Of a DNA stretch of 64,000 bases, positions 12,242-25,700 are shown one piece after another. A program made the translations under genes and the position numbers. The stretch is from Arcuatula senhousia (Eukaryota > Mollusca > Bivalvia > Mytilida > Mytilidae). The DNA lies in the NCBI GenBank assembly GCA_963971305.1, contig OZ020307.1:4973501-5037500 (forward strand), in the 5' to 3' direction. How positions within the stretch are numbered: the stretch's first letter is position 1; each line of letters opens with the position of its first letter. Below the pieces are notes generated by a model. That model saw only the letters and a program-made list of their open reading frames with translations, was not told the DNA's origin and searched no databases.

Positions 12242-13578
12242 TGTAACGAACTTCATTTATGTGTTTTGTGTTATTATTTTGTTTTTATTATTTGATATTA
12301 TTTTCACTTCATTCATCCCTCACAGTTATAATAAATTAGAATTTGATCTTTAATCAATCACTTTAAGGTAAGTGTTAAATGGACTTTTAAGATATTTCGC
12401 GCGGAAATATCTGCACGTGCACAGTTGATATATAAGGTGAGTTTACCTGTAATCAGCACTGGACGTTTAGATGGCGAACATGTCGGATGTATACATTTAG
12501 TTCACTTGGATAAGTACTCGGGATTGTCAGTACAGGACATGGGGTTTCTTTCCAATGATGTGAATTGGTGTATTATAACCCAGGTAAGTGGTTTTATTTA
12601 TTTTTGCAATTTTCTGTGTGAAAATTGGTTCGCTCATTGAGATATTGTCGCGTTCAGTCTTATTCGGGTTCTAGTCATTAGAAATCGTTTTATTGGTTCA
12701 TTTTGGTAAATTTGGGATACTTTTGTTCATTTCAGGGGTTTTTATTCTCCTTTATTAGCCAGAGATGAGATTTGGCACTTAGATGAAATTTACGGATAAC
12801 CATTTCTCCTGTCCGTTAGTTACCAGTCGCTATACGATAGGATGTCCAGATATTTTTCATTGAATTTAAGATGTCCGTTTTTCATATTTTAAATCCGGAA
12901 GATTTCCGCTTTAAATGTTGAAGTATTTCCGTCGGAACACAGTCCGTTGGATTACAGTCTGTCTATTATTTAGTTTGTCAGGATACCGGAAGTTCAAGAT
13001 GTTTACTATCTAAATTTATGAAGTCCGCGTATCCATTTACAGAAGGATTTTCCTTCAGATATCTAAAGTCCGTTGGACCATTAATGAGCAGAATTGTCTT
13101 AAATATTTCCGTTTCCGGTTGGATACCCAAATTGCTGTCCGTTAATTATTTTGTGAAGTTCGACTATTTCAAAATTCTTACAACAAGTCACGCTACTGGA
13201 TCTTGGCCGCTGATGTGTGAAAGGTCAATTCAGTTTTTTTCAAATATTTTGTATTCTGTTTATTCAGTTTTATTACCATTTTGTTTCTTCTGTTCAGAAC
13301 TTACTTTTGATGATTTGAAGTTTTGTTCCTGACTCATATTTAATTTGAACATTTGATTATGTTTTGATTTTTTTTAACATTTTTCAAGATTTAGTTTTCT
13401 TTATGTTGTGATTACATTTTGAACTTTAGTTATATTTTGTTTGTACTTTTCTTTTGTTTTGATTGTAAATTTTGTTCATATTTTTTGTTTTGTTCTTTAA
13501 GTAAAATATTTATTTTACTTATTTGTTTTCTATAAACTTTGGCCATACAAACAATCCCGAATACCCAACCTCGTTACA
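12242..13578 (+). repeat. 3' long terminal repeat of the Gypsy element
   Basis: It is 1337 bp and matches the 5' LTR except for about five substitutions and a lost T in the T-run near 12603. It is followed directly by the TTAGG target duplication. Confidence 0.93.
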
Positions 13579-14937
13579 TTAGGCAAAATCTATTTGACGT
13601 TGAAAGGGTCATAAGAATAATAAGGGGGTCATCTGACAATATGGTGGATCTTAAGGTGCTGATTACTTTTGTTCTCACTCAAAATCTAATAATCTGTCAC
13701 CCTTTTTGAGTTATTAGCAAAAAAGTGCAGTTTAACCTAATGTTCTATTTTTAGCCACAGCGGCCATTGTTGACAACCAATCAAAAATGCCCACATCAGT
13801 TCTATACACCTAATGCTAATAAACAACAATACCAAGTTTGGTTCCAATTGAACTTTAAGTGTCAGAGGATAAACGAGGAAATGCTTTTTAAATGCTCAAT
13901 TTGGACGTTCTAAGGGCAATAACTCCTCAAAGGAAAGATCCTACAACGTTGACTCTATTAAATTTTTTGTAGAGCTTGATGCGATTAACAATATGCAATT
14001 AAAATTTCTCAAATATCTTGTATAGTTTTCAAGATATTGAGCTAAACAGGTGCAAAATCTGCAAAAAATCCACAAAAAGGGCAATAACTCCTACATGGGT
14101 TGTTGGATTTTCTTCAAAATTTCAGAGCTGGTAGATCTTGAGGTGCTGATCACTTTTGTTCCCAATCAAAATTTTAAAATCTGTCACCGTTTTTGAGTGA
14201 TATGCAAAAAACTGCCATTTACCCCTATGTTCTATTTTTAGCTACAGCGGCCATGTTTTACCACCAATCAAAAATCCCCACATCAGGTCTATACACCTAA
14301 TGCTAATAAACAACTATACCAAGTTTGGTTCCAATTGGACTTAAAGTGTCAGAGGAGTTAACGTTTTCAATGTAATGAGGAAATGCTGTTAAAATGCTCA
14401 ATTTTGACATTCTAATGGCAATAACTCCTAAACGGAAAGGTCCTACAACGTTGACCCTTTACATATTTTGTAGATCTTGATGTGCTTAACAACATGCAAT
14501 TTAAATTTCTCAAATATCTTATATAGTTTTCAAGATATTGAGCTAAACAGGTGCAAAATTTGCAAAAAATCCACAAAAAGGGCAATAACTCCTACAAGGG
14601 TTGTTGGATTTTCTTCAAAATTTCAGGGTAGGTAGATCTTGAGAAGCTGATCACTTTTACCCATGCCAGAATTTTGATATCTGTAGCCGTTTTTGAGTTA
14701 TTTGCAAAAAACTGCATTTTACCCCTATGTTCTATTTTTAGCCATGGCGGCCATGTTTTATGACGAATCAAAAATCCCCACATCAGTTCTAGGCACCCAA
14801 TGCTAATGAACATTCATACCAAGTTTGGTTGCAATTGGACTTATGGTGTCAGAGGAATTAACGTTTTAAAAAGTTTATCGACGACGGACGCCAAGTGATG
14901 ACAATAGCTCACATGACCCTTCGGGTCAGGTGAGCTA

Positions 14938-17900
14938 AAAAGTTTTCTCTTCTAGGATTCTTTCTCTCTCATGCACTGAACTTCATAAAGGCAATGAAAC
15001 ATTACTAGATATAACCAATTCCAAACACTATCAAGTAGGGGACTATATAATGAGCACAGACAATTCAAAAAGCTTAAAAGTTTACAAATGGCAATATAAA
15101 TCTACAGGTATTTTAGATATCATTTATTAATTGATGTACTGACATTCAATCTATCCTTCATACCTTGCATATATATGATATTGTTGATATAATGCTATGC
15201 AATATGGATGCTGGTAAAATATTAGGTTAAAAGCCAAGATGGAGTTTCGAAACATTATTTTTTTTCTATTATCTAAAGAATGCCCAAGTTAGTAAATATT
15301 AAGATACAATTCAAAATTATATTGATACATCAGTTGTTATTCTTGTGATTTTGAAGTTTATGGGTCATATTATCTATATAAATATTCATACAATCTGATT
15401 TATTAAAGGATTTTTAAATTCTTGTTCTGCATGTATTAAAAAATATATGTAGAATAACATTGCGAATTTATCTTTCAAAAACAAAATTTGTTATAATCCT
15501 TACTGGGGCCAACATTAAATAAATCTGTGTTTCCCCTCCATAACAGGGTACCTTTAAGCAGGGGTATGTTGGTAGGTTAATTATTTTATTTTTTCCTAAA
15601 ATATTATTTTGTTAGTGAAATTGTAGAAAAAGGCACCCAAAATAACTCAAAAGAAATTATGTTCTAAATTGGGCAATATTTTTTTTTTGTTTAGGGGCCT
15701 TTTTGACTGGGTAGGTAGAGAGGGAAAACAAACAATATATTAATTTTTGCCCTGGGCTTTACATGTACAATACATGATGAAAAATGATTTATCATCGTTT
15801 TATTTGGACTGAGAAAGGAATAAATTATTGACTTTATATAGATTATTCTTTGTGATTTACTTAGAAATTTATTTTTATATATCTATGATTACCCCAAAAT
15901 CGTAGCTTCCACAGTAATTCAAAATTTGAAGAATATGTATTTCAAGATACCTGTTGTGATGAAAATATGAATACAGATCGCTTGGCATAAGTACCCATGA
16001 ATATCTTTATATCAAAATGCACTCTAACCAATAATTTATTATGGATGATCATTTAAATGTTTCAAGCAACATTATTAAGTTTGTACAAAATGAATCATTT
16101 AATCTAGAAGACAGTTGATATGTAAATATATATTTTTGTCCCAAACACTCTTTAGGTGCACCTTAATCTAATTGTAATCAAACATTTGCATATGAAATAT
16201 TGATAATACACAGAAGAATGTTGAAGCAGTCAAAGCTTGTCGAATATAAATATGAATATATAATAATGTACAATTAAAAATTCTAATGGACTTGAAAACA
16301 TAACATATTATAACTGTGGATGACATGGTTTACTGTACTTTGAATATTAATTTCTTCTGAGAACAAAGTTTTGAATGATTTTATCAGTTTTTGTAAAAAT
16401 AGAAATATTAGAATAAAATAAAAAATCTGTCAAAGACAAAAATGGTCAGATTTCCTTCAACAGTAAGTAATTGAGAGACAGACCTGAAATCGAATCCCAC
16501 ATTATGTGACCCCAAATATCAAGTGGCTGTGGTTAGTAGTTGCTGAGAAAACTGTTATGAAATTTTTTACCCGCCTGCCGCTACATTCACCATTTGATAA
16601 CCCAGGTTTATACTCCCTGAAGTCTGGCAAAAAAATGATATGATCCTTAGTTAAATTTCATATGAAGTCCTCTGAGATTTACAGCTGATCACCTTTAAAA
16701 ATTCAGTTCATCTGACAGATGCTATTTAATTTATAATTCATAAATAATGTCAAATCTAATATTGTTTTCAAACCACTGTATGCATTTAATATGTTTATGA
16801 AACATTCATAAGTATTATATAGATAACACATTGATTTTAAGGATACCCTGTTTGATTGTTACACTTAACGCATGTATTTACATTATAAGACCATTGAATT
16901 ATTTTGTGCTGTCTTTTAAAAAAAATCTTATTAGAAATGTGATTCTTAGATCAAATTTGTTAACTTGAGCTTCCTTTAATGAACACATAACACATAGGGA
17001 ACAATTTGACATCTATATTTTGATATAAACAAGGAAAAATTTATTTTTTATTTGTTTTTTTTTTATATATATATTTTGTACATTTGTGAATAATATTAGG
17101 ACTTCAGAACACAATGATACAATTTTATTTTAAAAACTTTAACTGGTCAAAGTATTATTAGTTATTGATAACATTGGGTTGCTTTACTTTGCCTTCAACT
17201 TTAACACTTCTTAAATAGCAACATTAAAAAATCTAAATTATTATTTTTTTCATGACACTCTTTTCAGTTACATCAAAATAGTTTATTGTATTTTGTTTTG
17301 GTGTGGTGGCATTAAATATGTGAACAGAAAAACTTGTAACATTTATGACTAAACATGAATTAAAATTGTATGTAAACAATGGTGTGTTCGTGTGAACAAA
17401 ACAGCTTCTATGTCAGTTCAAATATTAAGAATATGTTTTTATATAAAGATAAAAATTCATTACAGTCTGAGAGGAATGTGAAATAAAACTAAATGGCACC
17501 AATATCATAAGATAAAATCATGTTGATATAAATATTGATAGAATGTACCTGTATAAACTTCATCTAAATTCAATTCATGTGATTCATTACAGTATTTCTT
17601 ACACTGGTAACAGACATCCATACACTGAAGTGCATAATATAAAGGATAGGAGTAACCACTAGGTCCAAGTGAATACAAAACCGGGTAGGTAAGGATTCAA
17701 CTTTAAACATTGTCATGGTTAAGAAATCTTGACAAACAAATGAAAACAGTAATTATCTTTAAAGTTTTTGAAATTCTTGAATCCTATTTTTAAATTGTTT
17801 CATCTCTAAAAAAATGGAATTTACATAAAATACTTAAAGTTGAAATTCAAAACGAAATAGATTATTGAAGATAATTTCATACTACTGTTTTAAATTCTAA

Positions 17901-19744
17901 ATTTCAAAAAGAGTGAAATCTGCTAATTTACAAATAAAATTATGTCGTTATCAATAACTTTTAATTAACAAAAGCATACATATCTCTTTTATATTAAAAA
18001 CCTACAGCTTTCATACATAAAGATAGAATAATATTAAATAAATCATTTAAGGAATCTTTCATACAAAGAGAAAGTATCATTTCAAACTATTTCTTACAAT
18101 TTGACGGATGAAATTGTTATGGTAAGGCTTATGATGCATTTAATTATGTATTAATAAATATTTGTTTCTATACACAGATATATAATAAACTATACTTTGT
18201 GGAAGACATATATTACACAACACAATCAAGTGATGAAATAAATATGAGGTAAAAGCAAACAAAAAGCAGATGAACATTTATTAAAATAACCTATAAAACT
18301 ACAGTCCATTAAGTTTTATATTGCTAACCAGGAATATAGGTACCAATTGAAGCAAAGAATCTACCTTCAATGACTTATGAACAAGCAGAAACAAGGCTTC
18401 TACATAAGTAATTATCTAAAAAATTGAAAAATATATGTTTTATTTTTTTTTAATTGTTTACTCTCGACTGGAAAACATTCCATAGAAATTACTATAAAAA
18501 TAATCTTGTATATTTTAAGCTTAATGTGGGACTTACAAGTCAAGGATATTTAAAGAGACAAAAAATCTCGTTTTAAAAAGAAATGTCAATTTTAACAATA
18601 TATTGTGAAAGATTTAAATAAAAACAGAACATTAGTTGATGTCTTTTAAAACAGTAACATTAAATTCAATGTATAATTAATTTCATTATCATTTTTGCTA
18701 AGGATAATTCAGTTTGCTGCTGAGTTCACCATATTCATAATACAAATGTTAACCATACTGAAGAGTCATGATAAAATTGGAAAGATTTATGGTCAACAGT
18801 TGTTCAAAGATTTGTTTTCTTTGAAAATGTGTATAACAAACAACAAATTTACAAATGATGAATCCAACCCTAAATTGCTTTACATTTGACACCTTGAAAC
18901 AAATTTGGACTTGAAATTTAAAATTTCATCTGCTTCTTTGAGTGAACTTTTCTGATTTACTTAACCCTAACAAACCCTAGGGATACCTTTTAAGAAACAC
19001 ATTAGATTGTAGACTTGGCTTTTTTTTAAAGCAAACTGTAAAATTTATGGGGGTTTTCACAATGAGGATTTAAAAACATCCAATTAAAAGATTCTTTGTT
19101 ATAATCTATAACTGGTTAAAAAAAGATTGTTTTTTAGAACAGGGTTTCTACAAGACAATCAATTAATTTGAAAATTCAAACAGATGTGGAGTGAATTAAA
19201 TCAGAAAACCTTGACTTGGGAAAAGAAATTTCATTAGTTGTCTAAATAAATATACAGCATTCTAATTGAAACAGCTTTTTCGCATAATAGAATCTTAAGA
19301 TCACCACAAAACTGACAGAGTTAAAAATACTTTTTTTTAAATAAATATTTTTTATCATATAATTCATTCTTAAAGATACCATTAGTTAGTCATAAAGATA
19401 TGATTTTTAAGATCTCATGTAAAAAGGAAAGAGAAATGTCATTACAAAAGCTACATGACAATTTTTAGTATATTTTGTCACATGTAAAATATGTGGCAGG
19501 TTCTATGTGTAAACAGAAAGGAACAAACACAAAAAATGTCTAACATTTGTAAAGGTAAAACATGAAACAAAAATATAAATAATAACATATACTATAAAAT
19601 ATTTACATTTACAAAAACTATAATATTTTTTTGTGGCCAAGTCAGAGTGAATGTGTAAGATTACAGGAAAAGGACTGCAGAAGATATAGACTTTCTGAGA
19701 AAACCTGATTTTTTTTTATCTAACAATTCTATTCACAGCTACTA
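14938..19744. other. AT-rich spacer and probable ZSWIM8 3' UTR side
   Basis: I see no coding region here; the longest open frame (18695-18889) has no recognisable content. The part next to 19745 is probably the ZSWIM8 3' UTR, but I could not fix a polyadenylation site. One repeat fragment lies at 16440-16650. Confidence 0.5.
16440..16650 (-). repeat. Fragment of hairpin-repeat family I (H-related)
   Basis: It is similar, in opposite orientation, to 50984-51205 and 49630-49757. Shared blocks include AATCCCACATTATG, CAAATATCAAGTG and GTTGCTGAGAAAACT. It is one core unit with a worn start and no clear 3' end. Confidence 0.55.
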
Positions 19745-22700
19745 TCAAACATTTCCCGTGGCTAATCCATTCATTATTCTGGTCCATAGTTCTTTCCGAC
19801 ACGATTTGGATCGTCTAAGACTCTGCAGTAGTTCTTGAAACTGGATCATACCTCCTTGTGTGAGGCAAAAGGCATTTCTTGCACTGCAAATGGTACTGAC
19901 AAAATCATCATAGTCTGCTTGGTTGATATGGTGGATACGCTGATGTGCACACTGAATAAACCTGAAAGAAAAAGGAATATGTGAGATTGAAATTCATCAT
20001 AAATATTTTTTTATTTGAACAATGCATTACAGGATGAAAATCAAGATTAGTTAAACACATAAAAGGAGGCAATTCTGCAAATCTATGAAATTTTTTCAAT
20101 AAAATGCTTAATACCTAGAAATAAATAATCCTTATTCTAATATATTTAAGTCATTTTACTGTTTGGAAAGAATTTTTAGGTCGTTAAATTGGAAATACAT
20201 TTCAGAGGTAAAACAAGAGTAAACATATAAGTTTCTTATCTGCTGCCTGCTTGTATTTATGAGTATGAAAATATTTCAAACACTCTACATGTAACACTTT
20301 TTAATGTCTGATGCCATGCAAATTTGTGAGTGCTTACTTGACCTTAACCAACATCAATTTCTTTCTCAAAAAGCAACAATTTGTAAGCTCTCATGAAATT
20401 CTTCTCTATGAAAACCTTAGGAGTTACAAAATTAGGTCTGTTTGATTTTTAATTATCAAGCTAACTACTTACATCTGTGTACATTTCTGTATGATAGGAG
20501 TGAGTATGGTGGATCTTAGATGATTCTGTGCGATGGCAGGGTTGTTTCTGGCCAACACATGGGCAGCTTCTATAGCAATATCATACAATACAAAGGGACT
20601 AACTACAGCATTAACTGCACTCATACAGAACTGTTGTATGTAACTCGTACCTAAAAATACCATGTAACAATTAATATCATGATGGATAAAGTTATGGGAT
20701 AAAATTTGGGTTTTTTCAAAATAACCATTAAACATACTTTATCTAGCTTTTTGTACAATTTTAAAAAAAGTTTTAAACAACTATGATACATTATTTCCCC
20801 TGAAACTTTTACTTTAAATAAACCCTTACATTTATACTTCTTCAATTATTCTTATAAAGATATATCTGTCACAAACATGAATTTTGTGCTTGCTTTTATA
20901 AATGTTTACCTAATTTGACTGCAATGTTCAACAGCCATTTCACATTGTCTCCATAGGGTGGATTTCTTGCATACTTGGCTTGTGGGCGATCATCATGTAC
21001 ACGTCTGGCTAAGGTTTCCATTGCCAACATGCCTGTTCTAAAGGCAGCATTCAGATAGTTGAGTTGAGCTTGATTATGATTTCCTGATGTAATGGAGTGG
21101 ACGTGTGGAGGGCTTGGAGAATCAGAGTGAACTTGCTGATCTACAGGATGCATAGATTGTCCGTTCGCTGAGGATGACGGTGGAGTTTGTACAGTACTGA
21201 CTTGGCACTGTGTATGACTAGGGAATACTTGGATGGCTGGACCCATCTGTCGGACAGGCATGGCTCCTTGAGGATAAATTGCTGGTGGTGTGTTGGGAAT
21301 ACCAATAGGTTGACCCTGATATGTAAATGTGGCAACATATGGATGGATTGGGATGTGTTGGTGGTGGATCTGACTACTGAAGGGTGGGATTTGCTGGACG
21401 TAACTGTAATGCTGGACAAAGGCTTGATGTGGAATCTGATGTGGAGCTGGCTGAGGTGGCAGGGGGGCATAAGAGAAGACAAGAGGCTGTGGAATCTGAT
21501 TGTTGGCTGTCAATGCAGCAGTGGCTACTGCCACAGACTGATGAGGAGAGGATGAGCTGAATGGTATGACAGGAAGTGTTGCTGGACTCCCACGTTCCAC
21601 TGAAGCTGAGGCAACAACTTCTTTATTCCCATCATTACTATGCCTCTTCTGACCATCAGAATGACTTCCACAAGACTGACTAGCCTCCTCCGACAACTCA
21701 AACCAATGTCTGGCAACGTCAAACAAGACATCAGGATAAACACCCCCACCCTTTGCAGCACTTTCCACTGCCAAGCAGGCTTTCTCTAGCATATCTCTGC
21801 TTTGTTCTTTACACTGGAACAAAGCTCTCTGAACCTCTGATGGATTTAATGCTTGAGCCTGTGGCAGACATGACAAGGCCAACTCTGCAGCTGACCTCAC
21901 CATGTTAGGGTCACGACCTCTAGCAGCACGATCAGCCAATGAAGCAGCTTCTGGGGGTGTAAGGTGACCTTCCCAAGTCTCTATTAATATGTTAATAGCA
22001 GCAGTCCCTATCTCCATAGCTTGACCTAAAATAATTTATTTTAGAAATATGAGTAAAATTCAAAACAATGTAAAGCTGTGATAAAAAGTAATGTAAACAT
22101 ATTAACTCCATGATATACTCATAGTAGTTTTTAGCAGTTCAATAATTCTGTAGACACAACCTAATACATATTTATTTACAATTCTTGTATAAATCATAGC
22201 TTATCAATGTGATCTTATAATAAAATCTTTTTATTTACATACTGTGAAATCTGCTATTTGACATTAAGTCTAATAATTATAGACGACTAATATAATGTGT
22301 TTACTATTATTTGTTTCAACTTTTCACAATACCAGAAAAAAAAAAACAATTAATTTGAAAGTTACTTCTCTGTTATAAAGAAGAATGCACAGGAAATAGA
22401 ATCTGATTAATATTACTTGTGGATAATAATGTCAGAAGATATTAATTGCTTCTAGAATTTTCCATAAAATGTTTAATTATTTTTTTCATTTTTAAGTACC
22501 TGAAATCCAGGAAACATGTGAAGAGTATGTCCTGGAGAGCCAGTTTGGAGACACACAGTTGTTAAGTCCTAAGGCGTACAGTCCTATCTGGAATGCACAC
22601 AGATGGAGGTTCCGATGAGGACCTGTATGCTGGTTGTTATTGGATGGCTGTGTAAACAGGGAAGTTGAACTGGTACCTCCAGCTTTGTTCAGGACATTCT

Positions 22701-25700
22701 TAGACAGCTCAAACATGAAGTGGGCAGATGCTTCACTTGGTTGGTTAGGCAATGTTGGCATGATACGATTTTTACCTTTGAATCTAAAAAATACATATTT
22801 ATTTATGTATTTTTACAAATATTTACATTGCATTGAATACAACACATCCGTTAACATGTATCATAGAATACCAAATCCATTCATCAACCAAATAAATATT
22901 TTCTAAGATCCTTATAAAAAGCTAATGATTCTTACTTGTTATTTTTTATTTCAAAGTTTGAACAAGAGGATATATACTTAGTTTTTTTCAGATAAGCATT
23001 TTAAATACGTGGTAGTTTGCATTTCAAAGATAAGATAAAGATAAGAAACAGAACCTGTGCCAACTTCTGAACAGACAACAATTAAATTTGTGTGCTTTCA
23101 AATCTCAGTGTTAGTGTAATAAACCAAACAAACAGCAGTTTACCTAGCATTTTTGACATTGGCTGCTGAAGGTGTAGAGTTTCTGTCCTGAATAACCTGA
23201 ACTGGTAACACTCTGTTCATCATTGGATTAGATGGACTAAAATATACAGAATATGTGTTACTGTTAGACTTTTCCTCTGATCCATGAATATCTTTGAAAA
23301 GTATTCAGCTCTAATTAATGCCATTTTTTTTTTTAGGGTAAAAGTTTATCTTATTTAAGTTTGACTTCCCCTGCTAATTTTTTTTTTTTTTAAATCACTG
23401 CATTCATGAATTTATTCATAATAAATTTTCCTTGATTTTTTGCTTTCAAACGCAAAATGCATGTCGACCAAATTAAAAATTTTAACTGACAGTTAGCTGA
23501 GGGATTATAATGTAAAAATCATATAATAAAATCTGAGATCTTTATTGAACAAACCTTTCATTTTCCCTGACTTTCAATCTTCCACTCTTCTCCCCAGAGC
23601 TACTAGAGCCAAAGGAATCGCTGTCTCCACTACTACCACAGTCACTACCAGGACCCTGATGTTTGGGGAAGGGACGACGGACCAGGGTGGGAGAGTTGTC
23701 ACTGGATGTTGTCTCTGGTGCACTGCTGTCTATACTAGCCATACCTAATAACATGCTTAATGTGTTAGGTAATTCTTGAACAAATTGTATTTTTTACCAT
23801 TTAAAAGACACAACTGAAAAGTGGATTTTCATGAATTTTTAACCAATCTATGTGAAATATGTGCATTGCCTAAATCAAAAATTAATGGTAAGTAAATTTG
23901 ATTTCTTGGAAATCCAAATTTATTGTGAGCTACAGCACACACTTTATAAATTAGTATGTCTTGCTTGTTAGCACCACTATGATACAAATTCAAAGTCTAT
24001 CTAAGCCTTTAGTAGACCTAACCCCCCCCCCCCCCCACCCCAAAAAAAAGACCTAAGATAACAGAGCCGTTGAAGCATGAAAATTGGGTCAGATTCACAT
24101 GGCAGGGTGTCTTTTGCATAGACAACAACCCTTAGAGTCTGTATATACCAAATATCAGATGCCTAGTTATTATACTTTTTACGTTATTCATTTTCCACAA
24201 AATTCTTACAAAAATATTTACACTGCCCTCGCAGTCGCCAGAAAGAAATACCTATGCCTTGTCTTTCACAACTTTTCATCACAGACTCCACATTAAAACA
24301 AAATTATTTCTATGTTATTCAGATATAATATTTTTTTCAATTATAAAAAACATACTTTCAATCCACTATGTTGCATACATTTTTACAGGCAAACAATTTT
24401 TTGTTCATATAATTTGTTTGAAAAATTTCTAGAGAAATTTCAGCTTTATATCAGTACAACGAAACAGTACCAGATGAAAGGAAAAGTTACCTTGAGAGGG
24501 CTTCTTCTTTAAAGCAATAATTTTTAACTTGGCATCCAGAGCTTTGAAGGTGTCTTCCTCTTCAACAGTAGAACTATCTGTATCTTTACCACTACAACAA
24601 AAAACAAAACGTTACGTACAAAAATGTTGACATATATCAATCAATCATATTCTAAGAACAAAACAAAAAAAACAAAAAATATGTTATATTTTTTTTTTCC
24701 ATTACAGGTTCAATTAATGTTGTTTTCTTTTATGCTGCAAAACATTTACGTAATCTAAAGCAAGCATATACATGTTTACCAATTAACTGTAGATTGTTTC
24801 AACACCAATATTAAGCCCTGTAACTACGAGATATACATACCTATTACAAACTCTTCTAGGATATGTAATCTTTGGTCTTGCCCCTACCCCTGCTGCTGGT
24901 GGTTGTGGAGGATTGGGGTGCCTTGACTGGTGCTCGTCATACCTTGGCATGTGGTCTGTCCTACCCCTGTCTGTCTGCGAAGGGGATGACCCACTAGCCA
25001 TCTGATGATAGGGAGATGAAGGATTCCCCATGTTGGCTGCAGGGGAGATAACTGGTACTGATGGCTGGGAACAGGGGGACTTACTACCAAGCAGATCTAC
25101 CAGACTGGGAGCTTTAAATGATTGGTGGACTTCTCTGTCAAGTAGTTTCTCCATAATCTGAAAGTAAAAAAAATATAATGACATGCATAGTTTTACATTT
25201 TATCTTTTTACTAATGGACATTTTTAAGTAAGCAAGAAATGTGACACTTTTTAAGCTATAAACTGTTGATGCACAGTCAGAATTGTGGACATACATCATC
25301 ATCATCATTTAACACTCTTGACTTTACAGAAAGAAGATGAAATCACTTATATATCAATCAGTTTCTTGGGAAAAATATAATGGAATTTTTGCAAAGCAAC
25401 AGTATGCAAGACCATCAAAAGTGTTAAAAGGTTCATTATATGCCAGTTTTCCAACAGGTCGCAGACAACATTTTCATTCTATATAAAAGACATGCCATAT
25501 ATTATAAGTTGATATAACCATACCTTGCTCAGCTTAGATAAATCATCCTTATACTGGACCAACATAGCAATAGCCAGCTCTCCTCTTTGTCTTCGAGTAC
25601 TCTCACATAGTAATGGATGTTCTGCTTCAGATACATTGGCTTTCATTCCTTATAAACAATAAATATGCATATATGAAATACACTGCCAGTAATTTTTTTC

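Larger units (their letters stand above)
6392..13578 (+). mobile_element. Ty3/Gypsy LTR retrotransposon, Gmr1-like domain order
   Basis: This element has two near-identical LTRs (6392-7729 and 12242-13578), both starting TGTAACGAAC and ending CTCGTTACA, and it is flanked by the 5-bp target duplication TTAGG (6387-6391 and 13579-13583). It has a tRNA-Leu primer site and a purine-rich tract before the 3' LTR. The internal region encodes Gag, protease, integrase, reverse transcriptase and RNase H in that order. Integrase upstream of RT is the Ty1/copia order, but the RT is of Ty3/Gypsy type; this combination defines Gmr1-like elements. There is no env. By eye the LTRs differ by about five substitutions and one 1-bp indel, so the insertion is young, yet the coding region has two frameshifts. 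Confidence 0.93.
6325..14937 (-). mobile_element. Family A repeat (copy A3) split by a Gypsy element
   Basis: The left piece is 6325-6391 and the right piece 13579-14937. Together they form one family A copy with both terminal hairpins; the right one has perfect arms around TTCG at the 14907-14937 end. The undisrupted junction is visible in copy A4 (minus strand, about 59341-59375), where TTAGG occurs once. The right piece contains two tandem core units of roughly 480 bp with GCAAATAACTC-type and CCAAACTTGGTA-type blocks on the opposite strand. Confidence 0.75.

Noticed and set aside
21141..21761. Open frames overlapping ZSWIM8 exon 20 on both strands
   Set aside because: They are shadows of the GC-richer, repeat-rich coding exon; the ZSWIM8 frame alone shows conserved protein.
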